Source of the DNA: Gliomastix tumulicola
Taxonomy: Eukaryota > Ascomycota > Sordariomycetes > Hypocreales > Bionectriaceae
Length of the DNA stretch: 64,000 bases
Direction of reading: 5' to 3'
Assembly: GCA_001599755.1 (NCBI GenBank)
Contig: BCHX01000001.1
Coordinates: 5,766,001 to 5,830,000, forward strand
Below, in pieces: positions 54,201 to 64,000 of the stretch (the stretch's first letter is position 1; each line of letters begins with the position of its first letter). Position numbers and translations under genes: made by a program. The notes under the pieces are model-generated. The model made no database searches, was not told where the DNA came from, and worked only from the letters and a program-made list of their open reading frames with translations.

Positions 54201-54565
54201 GCCGCGACTGGTATACGCGGTATGGAAAGAGAGAGGGGTGCTGTTGGCCCACGACTGCGGCGTCCCGTTCGTACGGCTGATGGCCCTCGCCACAGCTTTC
54301 ACATACTTCTTCCCTGCCTTGTAGTTGAGGTACTTGATGCGCCACTCTGCGGTACCCTTGTCAGCCGGGGGGGGGATCTCAACACAGCTAATCAACCAAC
54401 AACAAACAGGTCCTTGCTTTCAGACATGACTCTCCAGGTCATCTCACGTCACGAGATCCCGAAAGGGACGTAGTCCGTGGGGGTCCGGATCGCCAACAGA
54501 AGACAACACAACGAGATGTACGAACCTGGGACGGCATCTCTCTCCAGCTCCTTCGCAAACTTCAT
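51225..54565 (-). CDS. syg1: SPX-EXS phosphate transporter (Syg1/XPR1 type)
   Basis: Five exons (54565-54526, 54346-52575, 52512-52423, 52366-52072, 52015-51225) give 995 residues in one frame. The first exon is 40 nt and encodes MKFAKELERDAVP, the start of the SPX domain, which continues with EWRIKYLNYKAGKKYVKAV. SPX domains bind inositol pyrophosphates, and SPX-EXS proteins export or move phosphate. The SPX part has a long low-complexity insert (about 60-230) and ends near AFRKLNKKFDKA. Multiple helices follow. The EXS domain has YSHWRLLLAGIYPVEFRDFF, LFFCLYARQW, RRYKDTRNVFPHLVNCGKY, DLFMDFSLLQ and NRRWPYYAIM. The C-terminal tail has a poly-Gln stretch and an acidic Asp run coded by simple repeats. 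Intron 1 (179 nt) is longer than the others. Confidence 0.94.
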
Positions 54566-55672
54566 GGCTCTTGGGTCAGCAGCAGGAGCTCCCACGCGCA
54601 AACCAACCCAAGGCCCCTAGGCTGAGGAGCGGCAATGCGGGAGGCGGCTGGCATCAAGCGAGTTGCAGGAAGGATCCCGCGCACGGGTGGGCGTCGCAGG
54701 AAGGTGATTGGACTCGAGATGTTTTGGTCGGACGGGCGCAGGGGCCACGATCTGGTATTGAGGCGAGGCTTGGTCTCAGACACGCATCAAACCATGTCTC
54801 AGCCTGGCGCGGAGAGGGCTGGCGACGATTGACCTGTCAGGAGCCCGGGATTGAAAACGTGCCCTGGTCTGCCCTTGGGGACGGTGGGTAGCGAGGGCGT
54901 CGCGGCGCGAAGGGGAGGGAAAAATGTCTGGGAATCTGGTGATGCTTGTGGCACGTCGTAGCGTCCATGGTGGGGAGGTTGAGGTAATGGAAGACATTCT
55001 TTTGCCTGCGGGGCGGCAGCAGCGCTGTGAAGTCACTGACGACAGCTTGAATACGGCGACTAGCCCGCCTAATTTAGTCTGCTCCTGGCAATTGCCCAGG
55101 GAACGGTTCGTCAATCCGGCCAATGACGCCGGTCCATCTGATCAAATTACCAAACTCAGATCTCATCTCGCCCAGTCATCTGAACTGGCCCCGGCTGCGG
55201 CTTCAGATCCGTTGCCGATCGACATCCAACCCCCATTCGAGCCTCAACACAATTTACACAATAATTTGCTCCTGTGTTAGGTCATCAGAGACACGTCTTC
55301 TCTGAGCGTTCCTGGGAGAGACAAGACCAGGTCCTCACCTATTTGTTAGCCGAGGTTATCGTAGCCAGTATTCCTGAACTGTTCAGCGCCGACTTGCAGT
55401 ATTCCACTGCAGTCCCATGTCCAACTCCCGTCAACAGACGAACATCGTCGTCCAAACTTCATTCTTCATCCTGACCATGTAGAACAAGATCTAACAGAGC
55501 TCGCTCAGACATGGCCTCTATATATCCGCCAAGTTCCAGATAATAGCGCACGGGGTCTTCCGGCCCTCATCCAAAATGAACCACAGACACCACAACATCC
55601 ATAACATCCACAACAACCAACTTGAAAACGCAACAATTCATTACAGGTAATCATTTCTAAAAAACCATTAAA
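54566..55672. other. Divergent intergenic region
   Basis: 1.1 kb lie between syg1 (-) and the small Cys-rich gene (+). A 118-codon plus-strand frame at 54924-55280 has no recognisable features and is not called. A CA-rich leader (about 55575-55625) precedes the Cys-rich gene. Confidence 0.5.
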
Positions 55673-56119
55673 ATGTGTCACCAAACTCACTACGTCGCAA
55701 CGTGTGCCTGCACCAATCCTGATTGCAAGTACGAAGGAGAGGCATGCTGCAAAAAAGGCAAGCACATTGGCGGATGGGCCTCGTTCGGGGGCTCGCACTT
55801 GAAGGACAACTGTTATCAGAAGGAAAAGCCTTGCCTAGATATACATCAGGCTCATGATAGGAGAGATCTCATCGTCGAGAGGTGTAGCAATCTGAGGACG
55901 GAGCTTAAGCTCAAGTATAATGACCCTCCCATCTGCGATGACTGTCTGTACTTCCGTTGTAACAAGGAGCCGTCCATCTGCCAGGAAGAGCCCGTTGACA
56001 CTGATGACACTGTTGACACTGATGACACTGATGACACTGTCGACACTGTTGACACTGATGACACTGTTGACGCTGTTGACACTGTTGACGCTGTTGACAC
56101 TGTTGAAATTTCGTCTTAG
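55673..56119 (+). CDS. Small Cys-rich protein with repetitive acidic tail
   Basis: A single-exon frame of 148 codons. The first 100 residues contain 13 Cys (for example ATCACTNPDCKYEGEACC, then DNCYQKEKPC, ERCSNL, ICDDCLYFRC and SICQ), suggesting metal binding or many disulfides. No signal peptide is present, so zinc binding in the cytosol is more likely than a secreted disulfide protein. The last 43 residues are VDT/DDT/VDA triplets from a 9-nt minisatellite. I do not recognise the family, though short fungal proteins that begin with MCH/MCxxxH and have spaced Cys pairs are common. The coding status rests on codon structure and the Cys pattern only. It borders a large gene-free region. Confidence 0.55.
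   Translation: MCHQTHYVATCACTNPDCKYEGEACCKKGKHIGGWASFGGSHLKDNCYQKEKPCLDIHQAHDRRDLIVERCSNLRTELKLKYNDPPICDDCLYFRCNKEPSICQEEPVDTDDTVDTDDTDDTVDTVDTDDTVDAVDTVDAVDTVEISS
55994..56104. repeat. Coding minisatellite, 9-nt unit
   Basis: Twelve tandem 9-nt units of the form (GTT or GAT)-GAC-(ACT or GCT), plus one extra GTT, cover 111 nt. Units encode VDT, DDT or VDA. Differences between units are mostly first-position changes, so the array keeps the frame. Such arrays vary in copy number between strains. Confidence 0.9.
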
Positions 56120-59100
56120 CCCTCTAGGCTTGACTAGCCCATCTGTGCAACTTTTGGGTTATGAGGTGCGATCCGAGTGGGAGAGGTTGAACATGTGCCC
56201 ATCTCACCCAGCGGGAAACCCCCAGTTCTTGCTGCGCTTGAAACTACTAGTATCCAATAGAATAAACATGACAGCCTCCTTGTCATTAAATAAACCAACG
56301 AGAAACTCGAATTCATAATTCCAAGATGTCATTCAATTACCAATCTTCAGCATTTGTCTTCATGTGTGTTGTCGCCAGATCTCTATAGGGTAGGCACACA
56401 GACCGCATCACGATCGGACGACAATCCATGCACGAGGCGGCGCCTCTTCTTCACCGCACAAAGAACCTCGCCGAACAACAGGTGAACACAATCAGGATTT
56501 CACAGAGCGCAACCCTGCCACCGCCCTCCCGCATCGGGCCTGACGACGAACACCTGGCACACCATCACTCGCTGCGTCTGCCTGTTCTGGTAGGACGCCT
56601 GTCGGGCGTGAGACATGAATCCGGCATGTGCGCTGCCTCAGCAGTTCGGGCATAAGATATAGCGCTATAGGTGTCGGGTCCCACTGAGGAATTTTAGAGC
56701 TGGTCTTGGTGAAATCATGATTTCATCATGGTACATGAGAGCGGGCATGGCACAGCATATGGCGCACCGAAGCTGCATCGGTCTTCCAGCCTTGTCAGAC
56801 TTCTTGGGTGGTGCGCCCCTCCTCCCCCCTCTCTTTTCTTCCCCATCTGGGTGTAGCCATCCATCGGAGATTTTGTCTTCCTTGCTTTTTCTTCTGCTTC
56901 GTCCGTTCGACACGTTACCGTAGGTCGATATCGGAAGGACAAGAGTGTGTGACGTGACAGGCCCTTCTGTTATGGGATGCTATACACAGGGCTGGGAATA
57001 ATGCAAAACCTTGGATACCATCGCATTCCGCGCGGGGAGGGGCGGCCGATGACGTGTGGAATTCCTGAATTCCAGGGCCATCTCTAGCTCCCACACACAA
57101 GGGGGGGGGGGAGGGGGGAGGACAGCGATGCGTCTGTGCCTTGCTTTGCCTTGCCTCGGGCCAGGTTGTCGATGCCTGGGCACCCAAGGAAGACGGCGAC
57201 ACGCCGGACGAAACAGGTTTGGAGGTGGGGGAGCACGAGAAGGAAAGAAGAGAAGATCGAGATCTCTCGAGTGTCCAGCGCACAGGATCGGCATTCTCTG
57301 TGTCCCATTTCCCACCAGCAGGTTTTACCAAGGGGGCCGCTAGTCAATTAGGATCAGGAGAGGCTCTGCAAGGTCCTCCGACAGACCCAAGGCTAGCCGC
57401 CACGATCGATTAATTGATAGCGAATTGGGGAGCTCAAGCTGCTGATCTCAAACCCCTCAATTGCTGGTGCTCCCGACAGCGCACACGGCGCATGGAGTTG
57501 CAAGGTGCAACAAAGTCCGACGGCTGCCTTGGATGCTCCGAGTAGGCATATCGGCTAATGCTTTTTTTCGGCTGTAGAGGATTACCCGGATGATGTGTCG
57601 ATGATGTGTGATGGTCAGCGGCCTTACCTACGGCATTCAGGCCGATTTTAGTCAGGAATCCTGCTGAAGGACCCCTGGGACGTGTTGATAGCTTCATCCA
57701 AGATAAGAAGGGTCTAGAAGCGACTTCGGACGGCTCTCGCATCCGGCGCCTTCCCATGAGGGCTTCGGGCAGACATACAGCTGAAAAATTGCGTGATGTG
57801 TTAATTGATGGACGGAGGGAAGAGACAACTTAGCCGGAGCAATCTGTCCTGCTGCAGGAGCCATCTGTTATCGACTGATTTTCAACCCATGTCCTCGAAC
57901 GAGGAGCCGGGGTTCCAGATGATAATACTACCACGCATGTACAAATGCTTACCACTCACGGCTGTGATAGAAGTCGCGAACACGCGGCCGACCGTCGGGC
58001 CTCCATCTGCATGCAGAGAATAAACGACCACGGCCCAGTTTTGCATTCGAAATGCAACCTCAGGCTGGAGGGTCCGGGCCAGTCGGTGCCCTGCACATGC
58101 ATGCAGGTCGTATGCACGCAGACGGCTTGGGAAAGAGGGTGGTACCTGTGGTCGACTGTTGAGAGCTGGACGGACGATGTTGTAACACGGCAGATGAGTT
58201 GCGGCATGGTGGTGCAGGGCCATGTAGGTAAGCCGCCCAGGTCTCACAAGCTCGGTGCCAATGCTACTGACCCCCCCATGGCATCATCTTATCGGCTTGT
58301 GTGCTATAGTCCGACGTCTGGAGACGTTGCTTGCCCATGGGGCCAGTCTATACTCTCAGGCGCATCTCGGCAAAGAAACACCATCCCCAGGACTTGACGA
58401 CGAATCGAAGAACAGCAAAAAAACTCAATCAATAAAAACGGAGAGAGTAGGGAACCCTCGCCCCATGAGGCTGGTGCTTGGGCCTGTTCAATGCAGCCAA
58501 GCAGCTGAGGCGGGGTTGAGAGAGGTGTTGGTTGGCCCTGACACCAACCAACAGCTCCCATCCCGTGGCCGCTCTGACCAATCAAGCGTCGGTCAGACGA
58601 GCGAGATTCGGGAGCAGCCTATCTCCCACTTCCCAACCCGTTCGAGTTGTGGATGACTTCGACTGAGCTCTTTTAGCCAGCCGTGCAATCTGTACCCCAG
58701 CCGACTCGGGGACCTCTAGCGTGGGCCGGAGGGTCTAGACCTCTTGAGCTTCGCAATTCACGGCAAGGACAAGGACGGCGCCGTCTAGGATTAACGTGCA
58801 CTTCGTCATCATGAAAAAAAAGGCTCTACTCCGGGCCCTAAAGAGCATCTTGGGCTTGGAGGCTTGAAGCTATTGGCAAGTCTGGATGACGGGATGGAGC
58901 GCTAATGTGCAAGAATGCTGGCCCTGGAGTCTGTTAAGAATAGCACCCTCTCTGCCTAATTGCAACGTGCCCATTGATGAATGTGCCGTGTCTTGGGGGC
59001 TGAAGGGATGATATTTGTTACACGGACTTTCGGATGGTGCAGGGCTCTCTCTCCAGGCTGCCGGCGTCACCGATACAGTCACGAGTGTGTCACGGGGACT

Positions 59101-60882
59101 TTGTGCATATTGTACAAGCAGAATCCCCTTCTGCACCGAATGGGAATCTCCAGCGGAAAGCCAGGGGGCGGACCTGATGAGTCAGTCATTGGATAAAAAA
59201 ACCACAAAGAGCACAGAAGCGAAGCAGATAATCGTATGACTTTGACAGGGCCGGCGGAAACCCTCTTCTGCCCGGATTGACTCTAGGCCTCGCCGAGCAA
59301 TACGGATGTACGTCCTTGGCGCTAAGAGGGCGACTCTTCAGCTTGGGATGTCGTGGCGCTCGTTGGCGCTCTGACATGCTCCGTCCTAATGCAGAGACTG
59401 TCTGACAAGACCCCCAACACGCTCCGCCGAACCGGGGGAGCTTGAAGAATTGGGTGTGCACGAAAATGCAAGGCACTTTTTAGCTTCTCCCTCCCAGGGG
59501 ACTGCGACCAGTCAGAGGAGCGGCTTGTTCTGGTTGCCCGAGAAAGAGGCAGCCATGGTCGTGGGCGAGCCAAAACAGGCCCGCCGAGAAGGCATATCGG
59601 CCAGTCGCCCTCCACCATCCCGCGCTCGTTGTGCACTCGTAGTAATAGCTTGGGCTTATTTTGCGCCAGGGGAGGGGTACCTTTGACCGGCGTGTTTGTT
59701 TTTTCACTTTCGTTTTCGTGATGCCATTCTGGGATGGTGGTGTGATGGGCGTTGTGTTTGTTGTCCACGGCTTCTTTGTGCCGTAGGCAGCCAGCTAGTC
59801 AGTCAGTCAGTCCGCCAGTCTTGTTTGTTATGCATGATAGTGCACTTGGATTGACGACAACGACGGCAGCAACGCTGACCGCCTGAGCCGGTTTCCCTGC
59901 TGGCAGCGCGAGGATGGATCGGGACCAGAGATCAGATCGCAGGGCCGACCAACACCGCTGGCACACGACGGCCAGAAAGTCCCCGTCTCCTGTAAATCTC
60001 AGCCGTGATGAGGACTAGTGCTGGTGTTGCTGGCTAGCCTGGACGAGGCATGGTCGCGCTTAGCTAGGCATCTTGACAGCCCGGCCAAGCATCGATATTA
60101 CATCAACGCCGGCGCGAGGTGAGAGCCTGATTGGCCCGTAGTCGTGGCTCTTCCTCGGTGGCCCTTCTGGCGCTGGCGAGGAGTGGGGCTTCCCAGGTGC
60201 CTCAGCGCACAATCTCGCTGCAGCATGGAGCCCATCCAGTGACCCGCGAGCCTGCAAAACCCGCTGAAGCATCCAGGTCCTGGAAAGCCGCCTGGAAGCC
60301 CGATTGTTTTGTCCGCCGGCAGGCCCCACTGCCCAGCCCAACCAAACCAACAGCGCAGGCCAAGCCCAGAACGGGGTTCCCATGGATGGCTACTAGGTAC
60401 ACACTGCAACGCACGCAACGTTGGACTTAAGGGCCGGCACGCCTCTATTCCGGCGAGGCATTCCATTCCTACTTTTCTCTGCATCGCACCCACCCTTCCT
60501 CCTCCTCTTCCTCTCCTTCCCTCCCTCGATCTTCATGCGAGGGCCTCCTTGCTCTATATACTATCTTCCTCTCTGACCAATCGGTTTCAGTCACCAGCGG
60601 ATTGGGCCTTTTGCTATCGGTACCACCCAGCATCTCCACGGCGGCGGCAGGGCCTAAACGACACAAACAGGCACACACACACACCCCACGGCCGCCTTAC
60701 TACTACTACTACTACTACATCCTCCCCCCCATCTGCCTAGTCAGCTGCAATAATTTTTCCTGTGTGCAGGTGATGGGCGTGCTGAGCGATTGCCTGCGAC
60801 CTGCTTCACTACACATCCTGCACATTTCCTCAGCGTCAAATAGAGGAATCGAGATTCCTCTCGCACCAGCACTTCACACACC
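56120..60882. other. 4.7-kb gene-free region
   Basis: This is the longest stretch without a supported gene. All frames are below 150 codons, overlap on both strands and show no domain, signal peptide or plausible exon chain. It contains a G tract (57101-57111 followed by more G), an octamer-like GCATGCATGCAG near 58095-58108, and CA and TAC microsatellites next to the following gene. A CT-rich block with a TATA-like element at 60555-60560 sits about 320 bp before the next start codon. I see no transposon coding remains or terminal repeats. Confidence 0.5.
60698..60718. repeat. TAC trinucleotide microsatellite
   Basis: Seven perfect TAC units occur 165 bp before the next start codon, close to a CA run (60672-60684). 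Both are probably in the 5' leader or promoter. Confidence 0.85.
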
Positions 60883-61956
60883 ATGCTCGGGCCACAAATA
60901 GCGCGGAAACCCGTCCAGACCAACGTCTACGGCCACTCGCGGACGCGCACCGTCTCCTCGAACGCCAACAACCCGCACCTCGCGGCGCAGGGCCACAGCC
61001 CGCAGCACCTGCCCCAGCCCCAGCACCACCAGCAGTACGGGCACAACCGCCGCTCGCCCTCGGTCAACACCTTCAGCACCACCTCGAGCATCCCCCCGCC
61101 GGCCGCGTACCGCAAGTCCTCGGCCTCGGACCTGCACCGCTCCGAGTCGAACCGATCCGCCGGCACGAGCGCCACGACCAACTCGGGCAGCGGCTATGTC
61201 GCCCTGCTGCGGAAGCAGAAGGCCACCGTCTGGTGCGACCGGGCCCAGTACGAGGACCCCCGGCTGGTCGCCCAGCAGCGTGCGGCGAAGAAGAGGGCCA
61301 ACCTGGAGGTGACGGGCGGAGGGCGGGCCGGCACGCCTGGGAGCCGCACGAATACCGGCATCACCGTCGGCAGCAAGGTCGGCGCGAAGATTCGGCACCA
61401 CGGCAAGACGCCCCTGCTGGGCCTGACGCCCGGCGAGAACCACGTGGGCGTCGGCGGCGTGCCTCTCCGGCTGAGCGCCACCGAGGTCGAGGCGGAGAGC
61501 AGCGACGACGAGAAGGCCCAGCCGCTGGCTCGCCTGCACCACCGTAGGACGGGGAGCAGCGGGCGGAGCAGCATAGCGAGCGGCCCGCGCGCCATCCCCT
61601 ACCGGACATCGGGCGGCCAGGGCAGCCTGAACAGCCTGCGCCGGAGCCCCGGCGACACCCCGGAGCGCTCTGGTAGCATCGTGGAGGACCGGGCGGGAGA
61701 AGCCATCGGCGCGGCGCAGGATGACGCGGCTAGCACAAAAGCTCGTAGCACTATGAGTGGAAGCAGCGCCGAGCGTGCGGACAACGTCGGTGAGCTGAGC
61801 GTCGCTCCGCGCCTGGCTAGCAACTCCCTCATGCACTCGGCCCTGACGCGAGAGAAGAGCGTGAAGAACCCCGAAGAGCTCCGGAGACGAGGCAGTGTTG
61901 ACGAGCGGACGACGACCTTCACCTCCCAGCGCCTCTACATCGCCAACCCCGATTGA
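60883..61956 (+). CDS. Conserved unnamed fungal protein, disordered and basic
   Basis: A single-exon gene of 357 residues. It has no known domain name that I can assign, but several blocks look strongly constrained: the start MLGPQIARKPVQ, then GYVALLRKQKATVWCDRAQY followed by EDPRLVAQQRAAKKRA, GSKVGAKIRHHGKTPLLG, and VGVGGVPLRLSATEVEAE. Between them are Ser-, Gly- and His/Gln-rich low-complexity parts. From memory, similar proteins occur one per genome in many filamentous ascomycetes. There is no signal peptide or membrane helix; the basic content and RRTGSSGRSS-type sites suggest a phosphorylated cytosolic or nuclear protein. The leader is long and CT-rich, and the gene-free 4.7 kb upstream suggests complex regulation. 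The opposite strand is open for 373 codons, but this is codon-bias shadow. Confidence 0.8.
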   Translation: MLGPQIARKPVQTNVYGHSRTRTVSSNANNPHLAAQGHSPQHLPQPQHHQQYGHNRRSPSVNTFSTTSSIPPPAAYRKSSASDLHRSESNRSAGTSATTNSGSGYVALLRKQKATVWCDRAQYEDPRLVAQQRAAKKRANLEVTGGGRAGTPGSRTNTGITVGSKVGAKIRHHGKTPLLGLTPGENHVGVGGVPLRLSATEVEAESSDDEKAQPLARLHHRRTGSSGRSSIASGPRAIPYRTSGGQGSLNSLRRSPGDTPERSGSIVEDRAGEAIGAAQDDAASTKARSTMSGSSAERADNVGELSVAPRLASNSLMHSALTREKSVKNPEELRRRGSVDERTTTFTSQRLYIANPD

Positions 61957-63704
61957 GTCACGAACGCAGACGGCAACACAATCACTGCATGACACGTCAC
62001 GACTTTCACTCCGATGCGGCGGTTTTTAAATTCGACCGCGAGCAAGACTACAGAAGGGATCCCATGCAACGAACCCTACGACTTACATCCTCCAACACTG
62101 TTTGACCTGTTTGTTTTTATGTCACGCCTATCCTGCATAGCCTGCGGAAGGAAAGCAATCGTTTTTCGAGGGGGCTGGACTCCCCTCAACCTCAATACCT
62201 TTGTCAAGATACGCGAAACAACTCTCGTTATAATACCTATGGAATGGAACTGGCGCTCAGGGAGCTGGGGTGGCGCGCGGGGAGAGCTTGACCGGACGTC
62301 ACGGAGAAAGGGGGTCCTCCCGGCCAAGGGGAAAATTTTTAATGATACCATCGTTGAGACAGCGAATACATAATTCGGGAGAAAGATACCAATACGAAAG
62401 CGTCAAAAACTACACTGCCCGTTTCGCCTGCCTCCTTGTGCACGAAGTGCCTGACCCTCCCGTATTTGCTCGGCGCCTCCGTTGGTGTCGAGCCGCGGCG
62501 ACGCCCAGAAGTGATCTGCAGGCGCCGCTCATTCGTATAAAGCGATCGTCCCGTATGACGATGTCATAAGATGATCAGACATTCTCTCTCCTTCTCTCTC
62601 TCCACAATGCTCGCGACGTTACGCTCTGCTCCAGATCATGACGATAGGGGGAGAATTAAAAAAGACCCTTTCGCCTTGTGACAGGCCCCCAAGCTTAGAA
62701 TTGATTAGTCTGACACTGCATATGACACACGATGCCAACCGATTGGTGCGTTGGAGGCCCCCTTTAGCCGCCCCGGTCACCGAGCACTGCCACAAGTATG
62801 GAGGGCCCTTTAGCGCCAGAGGGTCTGGGTGGTTTCTTTTTTCGAGTTTGAAGGGGACCGGGTGAAGTTTGCTTTATAAAGAAGCGGCAGCTAGAAAGAG
62901 GCTGTCGTCGTTGCATTTGGCCAAAAGCCAAAGGCGTCGGCTTTGGGTTTGCCGAAAGTGAAAAAGAGGTGGTGTGGTAGCGACAAGGCAACAAAGGTGG
63001 CCTGGATTTAGGTCAGCATGTGTAGGGTGGTTTGGTTCTTTATTTGGGACAATGAGCTCTTTCTCTTTGAAGGAAGGTAAATGATGCCTTTTGAAAGAAT
63101 TACTTATGATCAGGCTATCTAAGGGACTGGCAATGGATTTTATGATGACAATAGATCTGCCACAGGCAACAACAGCTGCTCGCCTGATGCAATTCGAGTC
63201 GAGGTCCAAGTGCCCCTCCTACAGACTGTGGAGAAAGACACCTTGACGCCACAGCACGAATCCCGCTCAGTGGTGACGATGTGGCGGTGCACAGACCCGA
63301 AAACGCGTCCGCCCATGGGTTCTGGCGCCAAATTCACGCGGAGCGCGTCTTCCCGCAATTTAGAGTGCGTGCACACGCCTCCGAACTCCGTTGTAAGGCA
63401 TGTCAAACCGCCAGTTCTTCCAACCCTCACCAACCGCAGGCGCGCATCTTCTTCTTCAATGTGCTGTTGGTGATCACGAGAGGAAAGGAGCTCTACTGTT
63501 TGATCCTTCCTCTTCTATTGTTTTAATCTCATCTGCTCAAATTGTTCCTTCCCTAATTGATCAGCGCACCTGCCTTCACGGACCGTGAGTTTTCGCCACC
63601 TGTGTTACCTCCCCCGACTTCACCACACGAGGGATTGCGGCCTGCCCACCTTGACTCTGCCAACTTCTTGATTAAGCGGGCATTACAAGACGTGCGAGTA
63701 GCCA
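61957..63704. other. Intergenic region upstream of the last gene
   Basis: 1.75 kb with no supported gene. The distal part (63290-63350) carries cell-cycle-type promoter motifs. CT-rich runs occur near 62580-62610. Short frames here overlap on both strands. Confidence 0.5.
63303..63332 (+). promoter_or_regulatory. MCB and E2F-like elements
   Basis: A perfect MluI cell-cycle box ACGCGT (63303-63308) is 16 bp from GGCGCCAAA (63324-63332), whose complement TTTGGCGCC matches the E2F consensus. Another ACGCG core follows at 63336-63340. The set is about 370-400 bp before the ATG at 63705 and would suit G1/S control of a chromatin assembly gene. Confidence 0.45.
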
Positions 63705-64000
63705 ATGCCTCTGGAGGAGATGTCCCCGAATATTCAGGAGGCGGAGAGCGGAAGCCAGAAACGCACGTTCGACGAGTTTTCCGAGGTTACGTCTCACAAA
63801 GACTCACAAAGCGTATCGATTCATCCGACCGAGCCTGGTGAGTTGCAATGGTCAATACAGTCCATATTCTCCATGATCTAACAGCTGCCTTTCCAGTTCT
63901 GCCCCCAATGAATCACCACCATTTGCAGGTGTCGCCATCGGGCTCGCCTGAACTTACCGAGGCGGCGAGCAGCACACCGGCTAGAATGTCTCCCGACCCT
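63705..64000 (+). CDS. Probable CAF-1 large subunit (Rlf2/p150-like), 5' end
   Basis: Exon 1 (63705-63837) joins exon 2 (from 63897) through a 59-nt intron with a GTGAGT donor, a CTAAC branch motif and a TTTCCAG acceptor. The frame is open to the right edge, giving 79 codons. The peptide starts MPLEEMSPNIQE and has SQKRTFDEFSEV, then SPELTEAASSTPARMSPDP. From memory this resembles the start of fungal CAF-1 large subunits, which deposit histones H3-H4 at replication forks. The visible part is disordered and not diagnostic, and the charged KER region that would settle the call is outside the window. Cell-cycle-type promoter motifs upstream agree with an S-phase gene. Other nuclear proteins remain possible. 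Confidence 0.5.

Noticed and set aside
60874..61995. 373-codon minus-strand frame
   Set aside because: It is the shadow of the conserved fungal gene at 60883-61956; composition is Arg/Ala/Val-rich and no family features are seen.

Overview
The window is nuclear DNA of a filamentous ascomycete, most likely a Sordariomycete. The evidence is GC-rich coding sequence, short GT-AG introns (mostly 52-90 nt), recognisable lariat motifs such as CTAAC, no operons, and families typical of Pezizomycotina (Ugo1, Gep4, Rrp15, a fungal rhodopsin-fold receptor, a DUF7907-like secreted protein). The genus cannot be fixed from sequence alone. I found 25 complete protein-coding genes, two genes cut by the window edges and one probable gene relic. 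No rRNA, tRNA, CRISPR array, intact transposon or secondary-metabolite cluster was found.

Left third (1-26 kb): 5' end of a probable COMPASS Shg1-like gene (-), Ugo1 (-) head-to-head with the mitochondrial ferredoxin Yah1 (+), Rrp15 (-), an arylsulfatase (-), a membrane-anchored PhoD-like phosphatase with a 6-nt micro-exon (-), a seven-helix rhodopsin-fold protein (+), a p24 cargo receptor (+), the splicing factor Prp45/SNW1 (+), carboxypeptidase Y (-), an unnamed multi-pass membrane protein (+), a membrane-anchored GH16 glucanase (+), and a 5'-truncated gene remnant (-).

Middle (26-46 kb): Tim22 (-), a Myb/SANT-like protein (-), the phosphatidylglycerophosphate phosphatase Gep4 (-) sharing a 293-bp promoter with Orc2 (+), dolichol kinase (-), a Ser/Thr/Glu-rich anchored surface protein (+), a FAM32A-like protein (-), an APC amino-acid transporter (+), and NAD-dependent formate dehydrogenase (-).

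Right (46-64 kb): a small secreted protein (+), an M18 vacuolar aminopeptidase (+), an SPX-EXS phosphate transporter of the Syg1/XPR1 type (-), a small Cys-rich protein ending in a DNA minisatellite (+), a 4.7-kb gene-free stretch, a conserved unnamed fungal protein (+), and the 5' end of a probable CAF-1 large subunit gene (+) with cell-cycle boxes upstream.

Most genes are independent housekeeping units. Loose themes are mitochondrial biogenesis (Ugo1, Yah1, Tim22, Gep4), chromatin and replication (Orc2, probable CAF-1 and COMPASS subunits), vacuolar proteolysis (carboxypeptidase Y, aminopeptidase I) and phosphate or sulfate handling (sulfatase, PhoD-like, Syg1). I saw no clear new multi-gene system. 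The most unusual signals are the 6-nt exon, the formate dehydrogenase exon that encodes only the start Met, the truncated gene relic at 25.2-25.9 kb, the minisatellite-encoded acidic tail, and the two long gene-free upstream regions.
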